Source of the DNA: Gordonia sp. UBA7599
GTDB taxonomy: Bacteria; Actinomycetota; Actinomycetes; Mycobacteriales; Mycobacteriaceae
Reading direction: 5' to 3'
Assembly: GCA_002477755.1 (NCBI GenBank)
Contig: DLKD01000143.1
Location: 751-34,040, forward strand
Length of the DNA: 33,290 bases
Below the pieces are notes generated by a model, which worked only from the letters and a program-made list of their open reading frames with translations, did no database searches and was not told where the DNA came from. The translations under genes were made by a program, and so were the position numbers. Below, piece by piece: positions 9,897 to 16,577 of this stretch (positions are counted from its first letter, which is position 1; every line of letters starts with the position of its first letter).

Positions 9897-10840
9897 GGCC
9901 CGTCAGCAGCATCGTCGGCCCGACCGTAGGCCACGTCGGCGAGGTAGCGCGCAAAACCGAGGTTCCGATAGGTCGCCAGCGCCGCGGTGTTGTCGCCTTC
10001 GACGTACAGCGTCACCGTGGAGACCCGCTGCGCGAGGTAGTGCAGCCCGGCGAGGGTGAGCTGGCGGCCGAGGCCACGCCCCTGGGCGGCCGGGTCGACG
10101 CCGACGATGTAGACCTCACCCAACTGCTCGTCGTGGATCTTGGTCCAGTGGAACCCGAGGAGCTTCGCATCGTCGGCGCCACCGACACTGCGATCGAAGG
10201 CCAGGAACAGCCCGGCAGGGTCGAACCAGTCCGCGCCGGTCCGCTCGACGATCTGTTCTGCGGTCCACCCACCCTGCTCGGGGTGCCAGTCGAAAGCAGC
10301 GTTGTTCACGCGCAGGATCTCCGCGTCGTCAGCGGGCCCGGCGTAGGTGCGCAACTCGATGTCATCGTGCGATGGCAGTGCCGGAAGCTCTTCCAGTCCG
10401 CGGCGCAGCTGCAGTAGCTCGCGGCGCGGCACCAGGCCCAACCGGGCGGCCAGTGCACGCGCGGCCGGCAGATCGCCGTGCGCCCACGCCCGAGTGTCGG
10501 CGCCTCCGACGGCCAGTGCTGCGGTGAGCAACTCGGTGCCGATCCCCCGGCCACGGGCCGGTGGGGCGACCACGGCCTCGACCGTCGACGGCTCACCGTC
10601 ACGGCCGGGCAACACCGAGGCGTAGCCGACGAGTACGTCGGCGTCGAATGCGAGCACGTGGTGTACCGCGGGGCTGTGCCGACCCAGGGCGGCTACCGGG
10701 GCCTCACCCAGGGCAGCCACCCCGTCGGCCTCCCCTGCGGCATCGAGGATCGCGTGCACGGCCCGCTGGTCGTCGGGCGACAGAACTCGCCGTTCGACTA
10801 TGTTCACGCCTTCTGCGTTGATCGCTTCTGGGTCAGCCAC
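9893..10840 (-). CDS. mshD: Mycothiol synthase
   Basis: The 315-residue enzyme acetylates Cys-GlcN-Ins with acetyl-CoA, the last step in making mycothiol, the actinobacterial counterpart of glutathione. It has two GNAT domains in tandem. The N-terminal copy carries [16 protein letters not shown] and the active C-terminal copy carries [16 protein letters not shown], both pyrophosphate loops. [17 protein letters not shown] and LGFHWTKIH are mycothiol-synthase-specific stretches. The GTG at 10840 overlaps the glnR stop (TAGTG), implying coupled translation. A second GTG at codon 12 has AGAAGG just upstream and is a fallback start. The gene is convergent with phoU. Confidence 0.93.
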   Translation of the reverse strand: MADPEAINAEGVNIVERRVLSPDDQRAVHAILDAAGEADGVAALGEAPVAALGRHSPAVHHVLAFDADVLVGYASVLPGRDGEPSTVEAVVAPPARGRGIGTELLTAALAVGGADTRAWAHGDLPAARALAARLGLVPRRELLQLRRGLEELPALPSHDDIELRTYAGPADDAEILRVNNAAFDWHPEQGGWTAEQIVERTGADWFDPAGLFLAFDRSVGGADDAKLLGFHWTKIHDEQLGEVYIVGVDPAAQGRGLGRQLTLAGLHYLAQRVSTVTLYVEGDNTAALATYRNLGFARYLADVAYGRADDAADGP

Positions 10841-11577
10841 TACGGCGCTGCGGTCTGTTCGTCGAAGATCTCGTCGACGTCGAGATCGGCGTCGGGGTCG
10901 GCGCCGCGCCCGCGCGCGGGGCGCACCGCCTTGTAGCCGACGTTGCGGACGGTGCCGATGAGCGCTTCGTGGTCGGGGCCGAGTTTGGCGCGCAACCGTC
11001 GGACGTGCACGTCGACGGTGCGCGTACCGCCGAAGTAGTCGTAGCCCCACACTTCGTGTAGCAGCTGCGCGCGGGTGAACACCCGCCCGACATGGGCGAC
11101 GAGGTATTTGAGGAGTTCGAACTCCTTGTAGGTCAGGTCCATCGGCCGTCCGCGCAGCCGTGCGGTGTAGGTCTCCTCGTCGATCGTGACCGCACCCAGA
11201 GTCAGCGTCGAATTGCTCTCCTCCGGCCGCGGGGCCACGCGGCGCGCCGTCAGCATCCGCAGACGTGCGTCGAGCTCGGCGGGCCCGGTGTCGGCGAGCA
11301 GGAAGTCGTCGAGGTTCCACTCCGCATTGACCGCGATGAGCCCACCCTCGGTCAACACGGCGACGACGGGAATCGACGCGGTGCTCGACAGGAGGCGGCA
11401 CAGGTTGCGTGCGGCGGCGAGGTCGGTGCGGGCATCGACGAGAACGGCGTGGGCGGATTCGGTGGTGAGCAGCGCGGACACGTCGGCCGGTGCGTCGCGC
11501 ACGCTGTGCGCCAACAGGGAGAGCGAGGGCAGTACCGAACCAGGATCGGGGTGGGAGGTCAGGAGCAGGAGGTCCAT
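10840..11577 (-). CDS. glnR: GlnR-type orphan OmpR-family response regulator
   Basis: The 245-residue protein controls nitrogen-assimilation genes in actinobacteria without a partner kinase. The receiver domain (1-118) is atypical. The acidic pair near the N-terminus is replaced by LLTS, so no phosphorylation pocket forms, although Asp48 (VLVDARTD) remains and in characterised GlnR holds the dimer. The winged-helix domain (about 125-225) has the family sequence [33 protein letters not shown] and VRRLRAKLG, ending KAVRPARGR. The tail is acidic. ATG 11577 matches the length and N-terminus (MDLLLLTS) of known GlnR. It is transcribed with mshD and diverges from lmeA. Confidence 0.93.
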   Translation of the reverse strand: MDLLLLTSHPDPGSVLPSLSLLAHSVRDAPADVSALLTTESAHAVLVDARTDLAAARNLCRLLSSTASIPVVAVLTEGGLIAVNAEWNLDDFLLADTGPAELDARLRMLTARRVAPRPEESNSTLTLGAVTIDEETYTARLRGRPMDLTYKEFELLKYLVAHVGRVFTRAQLLHEVWGYDYFGGTRTVDVHVRRLRAKLGPDHEALIGTVRNVGYKAVRPARGRGADPDADLDVDEIFDEQTAAP

Positions 11578-11635
11578 CACGCACTTCGCATCAGGGTCGG
11601 GCCGCGACCGTGACCGGAAGCGACAGGGGAGGTTG

Positions 11636-11668
11636 GGTGCCGTCGAGGGCCCCCACACTGACGGCACC
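11636..11668. promoter_or_regulatory. 9-bp inverted repeat between glnR and lmeA
   Basis: GGTGCCGTC (11636-11644) and GACGGCACC (11660-11668) are perfect complements 15 bp apart, in the 122-bp divergent gap. The repeat begins 59 bp from the glnR start and ends 32 bp before lmeA, where an operator for either gene would lie. No clear -10 of the TANNNT type precedes glnR; AAGAAT ends 7 nt before the lmeA ATG. Confidence 0.4.
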
Positions 11669-11699
11669 GGCAGCGGGATCAGGTGCAAGAATAACGCTG

Positions 11700-12620
11700 A
11701 TGACACGTTCAGTTCACATCGTCAACTCCACACTACGTCGGCGTTTCGTCGTCGTGACGGTGTTTGCGCTGGTCACGGTCATAATTGCGGTGCTGGTGAC
11801 TATCGACACCTTGCGCGCGGCACGCAGCGAACACGAGCTGGCGACCGCTTTGACGACGTCGCCGCGGGTCACCTTTGAACCCGAGGTCACCCTCGGCGGC
11901 TTCCCTTTCGCGAAGTACGCCGACCGCGACGAATTCCCCGGTCTCGTCATCACCGCACGCGGCGTTACAGCCCCCGGGCCTCCCGACCTGAAGGGCGTAC
12001 CACTGACCTGCACCACCACCGTGTGCCGCGCCGAACTGGGGGTGCGCGCCGATGCGGTCCACGCGCCGGCGGCCGATCGCTGGCACGGCGGTGCGCCCAT
12101 CACACTGCGCGGCGTGCACGCCTACGCCAAGCTCGACTCGGTGAACCTCGGGCGCATGCTCGACATCACCGATCTCGCGGTGAACACCCCTGCGCCCAAG
12201 GACCGCGCCGGTGGCGGCGGTCCCGGCGACGGATTGCTCGAACTGTCCAAGGGCGTTCTTCTCACGGGGACCGTGTCACTGCCGCCGCAGCGCCCGAGCC
12301 CGCGCACCGATGGCCGCTTCGGGCCGTCGGCACAGAAGTTCGACGGCCAGCGCGTCAAGGTGACCGTCACCGTCGACCTGTCCGTCGTCGACGGCGAGCT
12401 CGTGATCGTCGCGACCGGTTTCTACACCGGGCCGCAGGAGCACGCCGACGGCCATGTGCCCGCCGAGTTCACGACCGCCGTCTTGGCACGGTTCAGTGGC
12501 CGGGTGCCGTACCCGACGCTGCCGTGGGCGGTGGTAGCGACGAAGGCGAACAGCGCCGGTAGCGACATCCTGATCAGCGGGGAAGCACGCACCTTGACGG
12601 TAAGGCCTGACCAGTTCTGA
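11700..12620 (+). CDS. lmeA: LmeA-like DUF2993 lipid-binding envelope protein
   Basis: The 306-residue protein is anchored or exported by an N-terminal helix (about 15-38, [20 protein letters not shown]) preceded by Arg residues. The remainder is the DUF2993 beta-rich lipid-binding module: [26 protein letters not shown]-like [44 protein letters not shown]. In mycobacteria LmeA acts in the periplasm, binds phosphatidylinositol lipids and is needed for full mannan elongation of lipomannan. A Gly/Pro-rich insert (about 170-200, [10 protein letters not shown]) makes it slightly longer than usual. The position next to glnR, divergent, matches Rv0817c. Confidence 0.85.
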   Translation: MTRSVHIVNSTLRRRFVVVTVFALVTVIIAVLVTIDTLRAARSEHELATALTTSPRVTFEPEVTLGGFPFAKYADRDEFPGLVITARGVTAPGPPDLKGVPLTCTTTVCRAELGVRADAVHAPAADRWHGGAPITLRGVHAYAKLDSVNLGRMLDITDLAVNTPAPKDRAGGGGPGDGLLELSKGVLLTGTVSLPPQRPSPRTDGRFGPSAQKFDGQRVKVTVTVDLSVVDGELVIVATGFYTGPQEHADGHVPAEFTTAVLARFSGRVPYPTLPWAVVATKANSAGSDILISGEARTLTVRPDQF

Positions 12621-12639
12621 AGCCCGTTCCGGCTCGGTG

Positions 12640-12645
12640 TATGGT
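12640..12645 (+). promoter_or_regulatory. -10 hexamer for the cysteine leader peptide
   Basis: TATGGT ends 6 nt before the ATG at 12652, so the leader peptide and the cysA2-sseC message would begin exactly at that codon. Confidence 0.7.
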
Positions 12646-12651
12646 CGTGGC

Positions 12652-12732
12652 ATGCAATCAGGCCGCGAGCTCATGCTCACTCGCCGCTACGCGATCGACT
12701 TCTGTCGCTTCGCGGCTTGTTGCTGTCGCTAG
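12652..12732 (+). CDS. Leaderless polycysteine leader peptide upstream of cysA2
   Basis: A 26-codon frame begins at ATG 12652 directly after a leaderless -10. It encodes a basic N-terminus (RELMLTRRYAIDFCR) and ends FAACCCR before TAG. Cysteines are at 18 and 23-25, with three in a row next to the stop. In mycobacteria, leaderless short ORFs with a polycysteine run lie upstream of cysteine-related operons, including the rhodanese genes. They act as attenuators: ribosomes stall on the Cys codons when cysteine is short and downstream expression rises. Position, promoter, Cys run and target gene all fit. The peptide itself probably has no independent role. Confidence 0.85.
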   Translation: MQSGRELMLTRRYAIDFCRFAACCCR

Positions 12733-12887
12733 ACGGTGGTCGCCCACGCGCCACCACCCTCGGATGGCGGCAGCGGATTCTTCCTCAAGACTTCTCGTGT
12801 CTCCTCGCCCATGACCGGGCTTGAGTGACGCGGCCGTCATCACCACCCCCTCCCCCAAAGATCTCCACCATGTGAAAGGGAACCATC
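12733..12887 (+). promoter_or_regulatory. Attenuator leader between polycysteine peptide and cysA2
   Basis: GGTGGT (12735-12740, just after the leader-peptide stop) can pair with ACCACC at 12753-12758 or with a second ACCACC at 12842-12847, giving two competing folds. Near the target gene CCATG (12868-12872) pairs with CATGG (12887-12891), putting the AAAGGGA ribosome site in the loop and the cysA2 start codon in the stem. This is what a translation-coupled attenuator needs; the structures are drawn by eye only. Confidence 0.45.
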
Positions 12888-13727
12888 ATGGCTCGCAATG
12901 ATGTACTGGTCAGCGCCGAATGGGCTGAGCAGAACCTCGACGCCGACAACGTCGTCTTCGTCGAGGTCGACGAGGACACCTCGGCCTACGACACGGGGCA
13001 CATCCCCGGTGCGGTCAAGCTCGACTGGAAGAAGGACCTGCAGGACCCGGTCCGCCGCGACTTCGTCAACGCCGAGCAGTTCGGCGCGCTCCTGTCCGAG
13101 CGCGGCATTGGCAACGACAACACCGTCATCCTCTACGGCGGCAACAACAACTGGTTCGCCGCGTACGCGTACTGGTACTTCAAGCTCTACGGCCACCAGG
13201 ACGTGAAGCTGCTCGACGGCGGTCGCAAGAAGTGGGAGCTCGACGGTCGCCCGCTGAGCACCGACACCGTCACCCTCCCCGCGACCACCTACACCGCGGC
13301 CGCTCCGAACAACGCGATCCGCGCCTTCCGCGACGAGGTCGTCGACGCGATCAACGTCAAGAACCTCGTCGACGTGCGCAGCCCGGACGAGTTCAGCGGC
13401 AAGATCCTCGCCCCCGCGCACCTGCCGCAGGAGCAGAGCCAGGTCCCCGGCCACATCCCCGGTGCGATCAACGTGCCGTGGAGCAAGGCTGCCAACGAGG
13501 ACGGCACCTTCAAGAGCGACGATGAGCTGACCGAGCTCTACGCCGAGGCCGGTCTCGACGGACAGAAGGAGACCATCGCCTACTGCCGTATCGGTGAGCG
13601 CTCCAGCCACACCTGGTTCGTCCTGCAGGAGCTGCTGGGCCACGAGAACGTCAAGAACTACGACGGCAGCTGGACTGAGTACGGATCGCTGGTCGGCGTC
13701 CCGGTCGAGCTCGGAGAGGGCAAGTAG
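12888..13727 (+). CDS. cysA2: Thiosulfate sulfurtransferase (rhodanese), CysA2/SseA type
   Basis: The 279-residue protein has two rhodanese domains. The first (about 1-135) is inactive and carries the GHIPGAVKLDW signature. The second (about 150-279) holds the active-site loop YCRIGERSSHTW with Cys233 as persulfide carrier. It moves sulfane sulfur from thiosulfate to acceptors, typically supplying sulfur or detoxifying cyanide. Length and loop match M. tuberculosis CysA2/CysA3 (277 residues). RBS AAGGGA lies 7 nt upstream of the ATG. It is co-transcribed with sseC 2 bp downstream and preceded by the cysteine attenuator, so expression should track cysteine supply. Confidence 0.93.
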   Translation: MARNDVLVSAEWAEQNLDADNVVFVEVDEDTSAYDTGHIPGAVKLDWKKDLQDPVRRDFVNAEQFGALLSERGIGNDNTVILYGGNNNWFAAYAYWYFKLYGHQDVKLLDGGRKKWELDGRPLSTDTVTLPATTYTAAAPNNAIRAFRDEVVDAINVKNLVDVRSPDEFSGKILAPAHLPQEQSQVPGHIPGAINVPWSKAANEDGTFKSDDELTELYAEAGLDGQKETIAYCRIGERSSHTWFVLQELLGHENVKNYDGSWTEYGSLVGVPVELGEGK

Positions 13728-13729
13728 GT

Positions 13730-14035
13730 ATGTGTGCAGCACCCAAGCAGGGCCAGCAGTTGCCGGCCGGCGTCGACGTGGAGAAGGAGACCGTCCTGAC
13801 CGGGCAGGTCACCGATACTGCCGGCGCTCCCGTTCCGGGCGCGTTCGTGCGGCTGCTCGACTCGACCGGTGAGTTCACCGCGGAGGTCGTGACGAGCGGG
13901 ACCGGTGACTTCCGGTTCTTCGCCGCTCCGGGGACGTGGACGCTTCGCGCCCTGTCCTCCATCGGCAACGGCGATGTGATCGTCACGCCGGAGGGTCCCG
14001 GTATCCACACCGAGACCATCGTCGTCTCGAAGTAG
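13730..14035 (+). CDS. sseC: DUF1416 protein SseC
   Basis: The 101-residue protein has a short N-terminus with a CAAP motif. A carboxypeptidase-regulatory/transthyretin-like beta-sandwich follows (VLTGQVTDTAGAPVPGAFVR, FTAEVVTSGTGDFRFFAAPG, WTLRALSSIG). It is always found beside the CysA2-type rhodanese in actinobacteria and presumably acts with it, perhaps as a sulfur acceptor through Cys2; the biochemistry is unknown to me. Two bases separate it from cysA2, and GGAGAGGG in the end of cysA2 serves as ribosome site. A strong hairpin follows. Confidence 0.9.
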   Translation: MCAAPKQGQQLPAGVDVEKETVLTGQVTDTAGAPVPGAFVRLLDSTGEFTAEVVTSGTGDFRFFAAPGTWTLRALSSIGNGDVIVTPEGPGIHTETIVVSK

Positions 14036-14047
14036 GCGTAAGCCAGA

Positions 14048-14088
14048 GGGCAGGCCCCGTACCGCAGAAGGCGGTACGGGGCCTGCCC
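14048..14088 (+). terminator. 18-bp perfect terminator hairpin after sseC
   Basis: GGGCAGGCCCCGTACCGC (14048-14065) and its exact complement (14071-14088) surround the 5-nt loop AGAAG. The 18-bp G/C-rich stem lies 12 bp after the sseC stop. Only a short TTT follows (14091-14093), the usual L-shaped or U-poor form in actinobacteria. It closes the cysA2-sseC unit. Confidence 0.85.
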
Positions 14089-14197
14089 CGTTTCGGATTG
14101 CCTCATGGCAATGTCCGCGCCTCCCGGCCCGCCGACTTTTCCGTACTCAAGGCACTTCTCGCCGGGGTCTGAGCGCCCGCAGGCCAGGGTCAACAGT

Positions 14198-14203
14198 TAG
14201 TAT
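14198..14203 (+). promoter_or_regulatory. -10 hexamer for leaderless microprotein gene
   Basis: TAGTAT ends 6 nt before GTG 14210. CAACAG immediately upstream offers no strong -35. It gives the microprotein-nitrobindin pair its own start, independent of sseC. Confidence 0.65.
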
Positions 14204-14209
14204 CAGTCC

Positions 14210-14308
14210 GTGGAACATTTCTTCACCGTGCTGCTGGTCCTGTGCTCGATCCTGATCACCTGGTTCGGGGTCTACGCGATCTATCGCCTCGTCAACGACG
14301 AGTCGTGA
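14210..14308 (+). CDS. 32-residue single-helix membrane microprotein, coupled to nitrobindin
   Basis: GTG 14210, placed 6 nt after a TAGTAT box, opens a 32-codon frame. After VEHFF comes one hydrophobic helix (TVLLVLCSILITWFGVYAI), then YRLVNDES. The C-terminal charged tail and single helix are typical of small membrane subunits. The stop overlaps the GTG of the nitrobindin gene as GTGA, so the two are translated together. I do not recognise a family. A CydX-like role with the nearby bd oxidase is conceivable, but it lies on the other strand and in another operon. It could instead be a membrane anchor or partner for nitrobindin, or mainly a translational leader. Small genes like this are often missed. 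Confidence 0.7.
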   Translation: MEHFFTVLLVLCSILITWFGVYAIYRLVNDES

Positions 14309-14922
14309 CCCGCTCCGGCAACGAGGCGATCGAGCAGGCTGCATCGATCGCCGAGACGACCGGATCGCGCAATCTCCCCTCCTGGGGTGATCTTCCGCTG
14401 CCCGCTGACACGGCCAATCTGCGCGAGGGCGCCAATCTGCACGACGGGTTGCTCGCCCTCCTGCCAATGGTCGGCGTGTGGCGCGGCGAAGGCGTGGGAC
14501 ATGGCCTCGGCGACGACGGTGACGACCTCCGCTACGCCGAGCAGATCATCGTCAGCCACGACGGCCAGAACTACTTGAACTGGCAGACACGGTCGTGGTC
14601 GATCGACAACCGCGGCGAGTTCATCGCCCCCCTGTTCCGCGAGACCGGGTACTGGCGCATCAGCGAGGACGACTCGATCGAGTTGCTCATCGCCCACGCC
14701 GAGGGATATGTCGAGCTGCTCTACGGCAAACCGCTCGCCCAGACCGCGTGGGAGGTCGCCACGGACGCCCTCGTCAGCACCGCCACCGCCACGAAACTCC
14801 ACGGCGCCAAGCGCCTCTACGGCATCGCCGAGGACGGTTCCTTCGCCTACGTCGAAGAACGGCTCATCGACGGGGAGCTGGCGCCGCGCCTCTCGGCCAA
14901 GCTCGACCGCTACGCCGGCTGA
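14305..14922 (+). CDS. Nitrobindin-like / FABP-like heme-binding protein
   Basis: A 205-residue ten-stranded beta-barrel protein of the family of Rv0813c. It begins with a Ser/Gly-rich arm and SWGDLPLPADTANLREG. The first strand carries MVGVWRGEGVGHG, the GxWxGxG signature at the barrel mouth. YLNWQTRSW, RETGYWRI and ELLIAHAEGYVELLYG form the core, and ATKLHGAKRLYG near the C-terminus holds the proximal heme histidine. Nitrobindins bind ferric heme and can react with NO or isomerise peroxynitrite. It starts by a 4-bp GTGA overlap with the microprotein. The last 13 bp overlap the convergent cydC end. Pairing of an NO-reactive heme protein with an NO-resistant oxidase is suggestive. Confidence 0.88.
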   Translation: MTRSGNEAIEQAASIAETTGSRNLPSWGDLPLPADTANLREGANLHDGLLALLPMVGVWRGEGVGHGLGDDGDDLRYAEQIIVSHDGQNYLNWQTRSWSIDNRGEFIAPLFRETGYWRISEDDSIELLIAHAEGYVELLYGKPLAQTAWEVATDALVSTATATKLHGAKRLYGIAEDGSFAYVEERLIDGELAPRLSAKLDRYAG

Positions 14923-16577
14923 CCGACGACGAGGTCGGCCTTCAGGTCGGGCGGCAAATGGTGCGTCACCACCACGACCGTGCGCTCCGGACCGAACAGA
15001 TCACCCAGCGCCGCACGCAGCAGCGCATCGGAATCGGTCGCATCCAGGTGCTCGGTCGGCTCGTCGAGCAAGACGACCGGCGAAGCGTTGAGCAGCGCTC
15101 GAGCCAACAGCAATCGGCGCCGCTGACCACCCGACACCGCAGCTGACCCGCCGACCAGAACGGTGTCGAGCCCATCGGACAAACCGGATAGCCACTCCCC
15201 CAGACCGACGGCGCGCAGCGCGTCGATCATCTCCGGATACGTCGCGTCACCTCGACCGACGAGCAGGTTCTCCCGCACCGACGCGGAGAACAGGTGGGCA
15301 TCCTCGGCGCAGTACAGCGTCGCCGCAGCGGCGTCGACGGGCTCCCCGTCGACATCGGAGCACACGACCGCGCCGACCCGTGGCGCGAGCAGTCCGGCCA
15401 ACGTCAACAACAGCGTCGACTTTCCCGACCCCGACGGTCCCACAACGGCCATCCGTGCACCCGGCTCGAGTACGCGCTCGATCGGACCACCCAGCGCCGG
15501 ACCGTCGGCCCACCCCCACGACACCCCGTCGACGATGACCCGGACGGGTCCGCGGTGCCGTGCGACATCGGCTGAGCCGGGTGACACGACACCCCACTCG
15601 ACCGGGTCTCCCGCCAAATCCAACACGCGCTCTGCCGCGACCCGACTGTGCTGCCACGTGACCCCCGCGGCGGCCAGCGGCGTGATGGCGTCGAAGGCGG
15701 ACAGGCCGAGTAGGAGTAGCACGCCGAGCCGCATCGGGCTCGGATCACCGCCGGCGGCCAGCGACATCCCTATCAAGCAGGCGGCAATGACCGTGACGCC
15801 CATCGCCAGCGGTGTCACGGCGCCGCCCAGCGCGTGCAGCCGGGCACCGCGGTCGGTGGCGTCGGCCACCTCGCGCTGGGCTCGCGACACCTCATCGAGC
15901 ACCTGCATACGCCGACCAGCCACCGCCAGCTCGGGCCCGTGGTCGAGCAACAGCATCGTCGACGAGGAGACCGCCGCCCGACCGTCCACTGCTGACCGTG
16001 CCACCGAAGCGGCACCACGGGAGGCGAGCACGGGTGCGGCGACCCCGGCGACGACGAGTGCGATCGCCAGCACCACCGCGGCCGACGGCGACACGAACGC
16101 CATGATCACCACCGCGGCGACACCGGTGACCGCGGCCACCGCGGCGGGCAGGACGGAGCGCACGACCGCATTGCCGATTTCGTCGACATCGGCACCGGTG
16201 CGAGCCAACAGGTCGCCGCGGCGGATCGACACCGTCGACGCGGCATTGCCGTTGGCCAGCGCGCGGTAGACCTTCTCCCGCGCGGTGGCCATCGCGCGCA
16301 GCGCGACGTCGTGGGTGGCCAGCCGCTCGAGATAGCGGAACAGCCCGCGTGTGATCCCGAGCGCCCGGACTGCGGTGATCGCGATGGATAGCGAAAGGAT
16401 CGGCGGCTGCTGCCAGGCCCGGGTGATCAACCACGCTGAGAGGGCCGCCAGGCCCAGTGCGCTCAACGATCCGCCCACGCCGTAGGCCAACGACACAGCG
16501 ATGCCGCGGCGTCGGATGTCGAGCGCCCCCAGTACGCGCCACACGGGATCACCGCGAAGGCCGGCGGACGCCGTCAC
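14910..16577 (-). CDS. cydC: Heterodimeric ABC exporter CydDC, CydC subunit
   Basis: The 555-residue half-transporter consists of a six-helix membrane domain (about 20-310) and an ABC ATPase. Walker A is GPSGSGKST, the signature is VSGGQRRRLLLAR, Walker B is VVLLDEPTEHLD and the switch His lies in VVVVTHHLPP. With CydD it is needed for assembly of cytochrome bd, exporting cysteine or glutathione in enterics and binding heme. A GTG start overlaps the cydD stop (GTGA). It is the last gene of cydABDC. Confidence 0.95.
   Translation of the reverse strand: MTASAGLRGDPVWRVLGALDIRRRGIAVSLAYGVGGSLSALGLAALSAWLITRAWQQPPILSLSIAITAVRALGITRGLFRYLERLATHDVALRAMATAREKVYRALANGNAASTVSIRRGDLLARTGADVDEIGNAVVRSVLPAAVAAVTGVAAVVIMAFVSPSAAVVLAIALVVAGVAAPVLASRGAASVARSAVDGRAAVSSSTMLLLDHGPELAVAGRRMQVLDEVSRAQREVADATDRGARLHALGGAVTPLAMGVTVIAACLIGMSLAAGGDPSPMRLGVLLLLGLSAFDAITPLAAAGVTWQHSRVAAERVLDLAGDPVEWGVVSPGSADVARHRGPVRVIVDGVSWGWADGPALGGPIERVLEPGARMAVVGPSGSGKSTLLLTLAGLLAPRVGAVVCSDVDGEPVDAAAATLYCAEDAHLFSASVRENLLVGRGDATYPEMIDALRAVGLGEWLSGLSDGLDTVLVGGSAAVSGGQRRRLLLARALLNASPVVLLDEPTEHLDATDSDALLRAALGDLFGPERTVVVVTHHLPPDLKADLVVGQPA

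Noticed and set aside
14210-14308. Idea that the 32-residue microprotein is the CydX subunit of cytochrome bd
   Set aside because: It is on the opposite strand from cydABDC, in a different operon, and lacks the Trp-Tyr N-terminus typical of CydX; kept only as a remote possibility.
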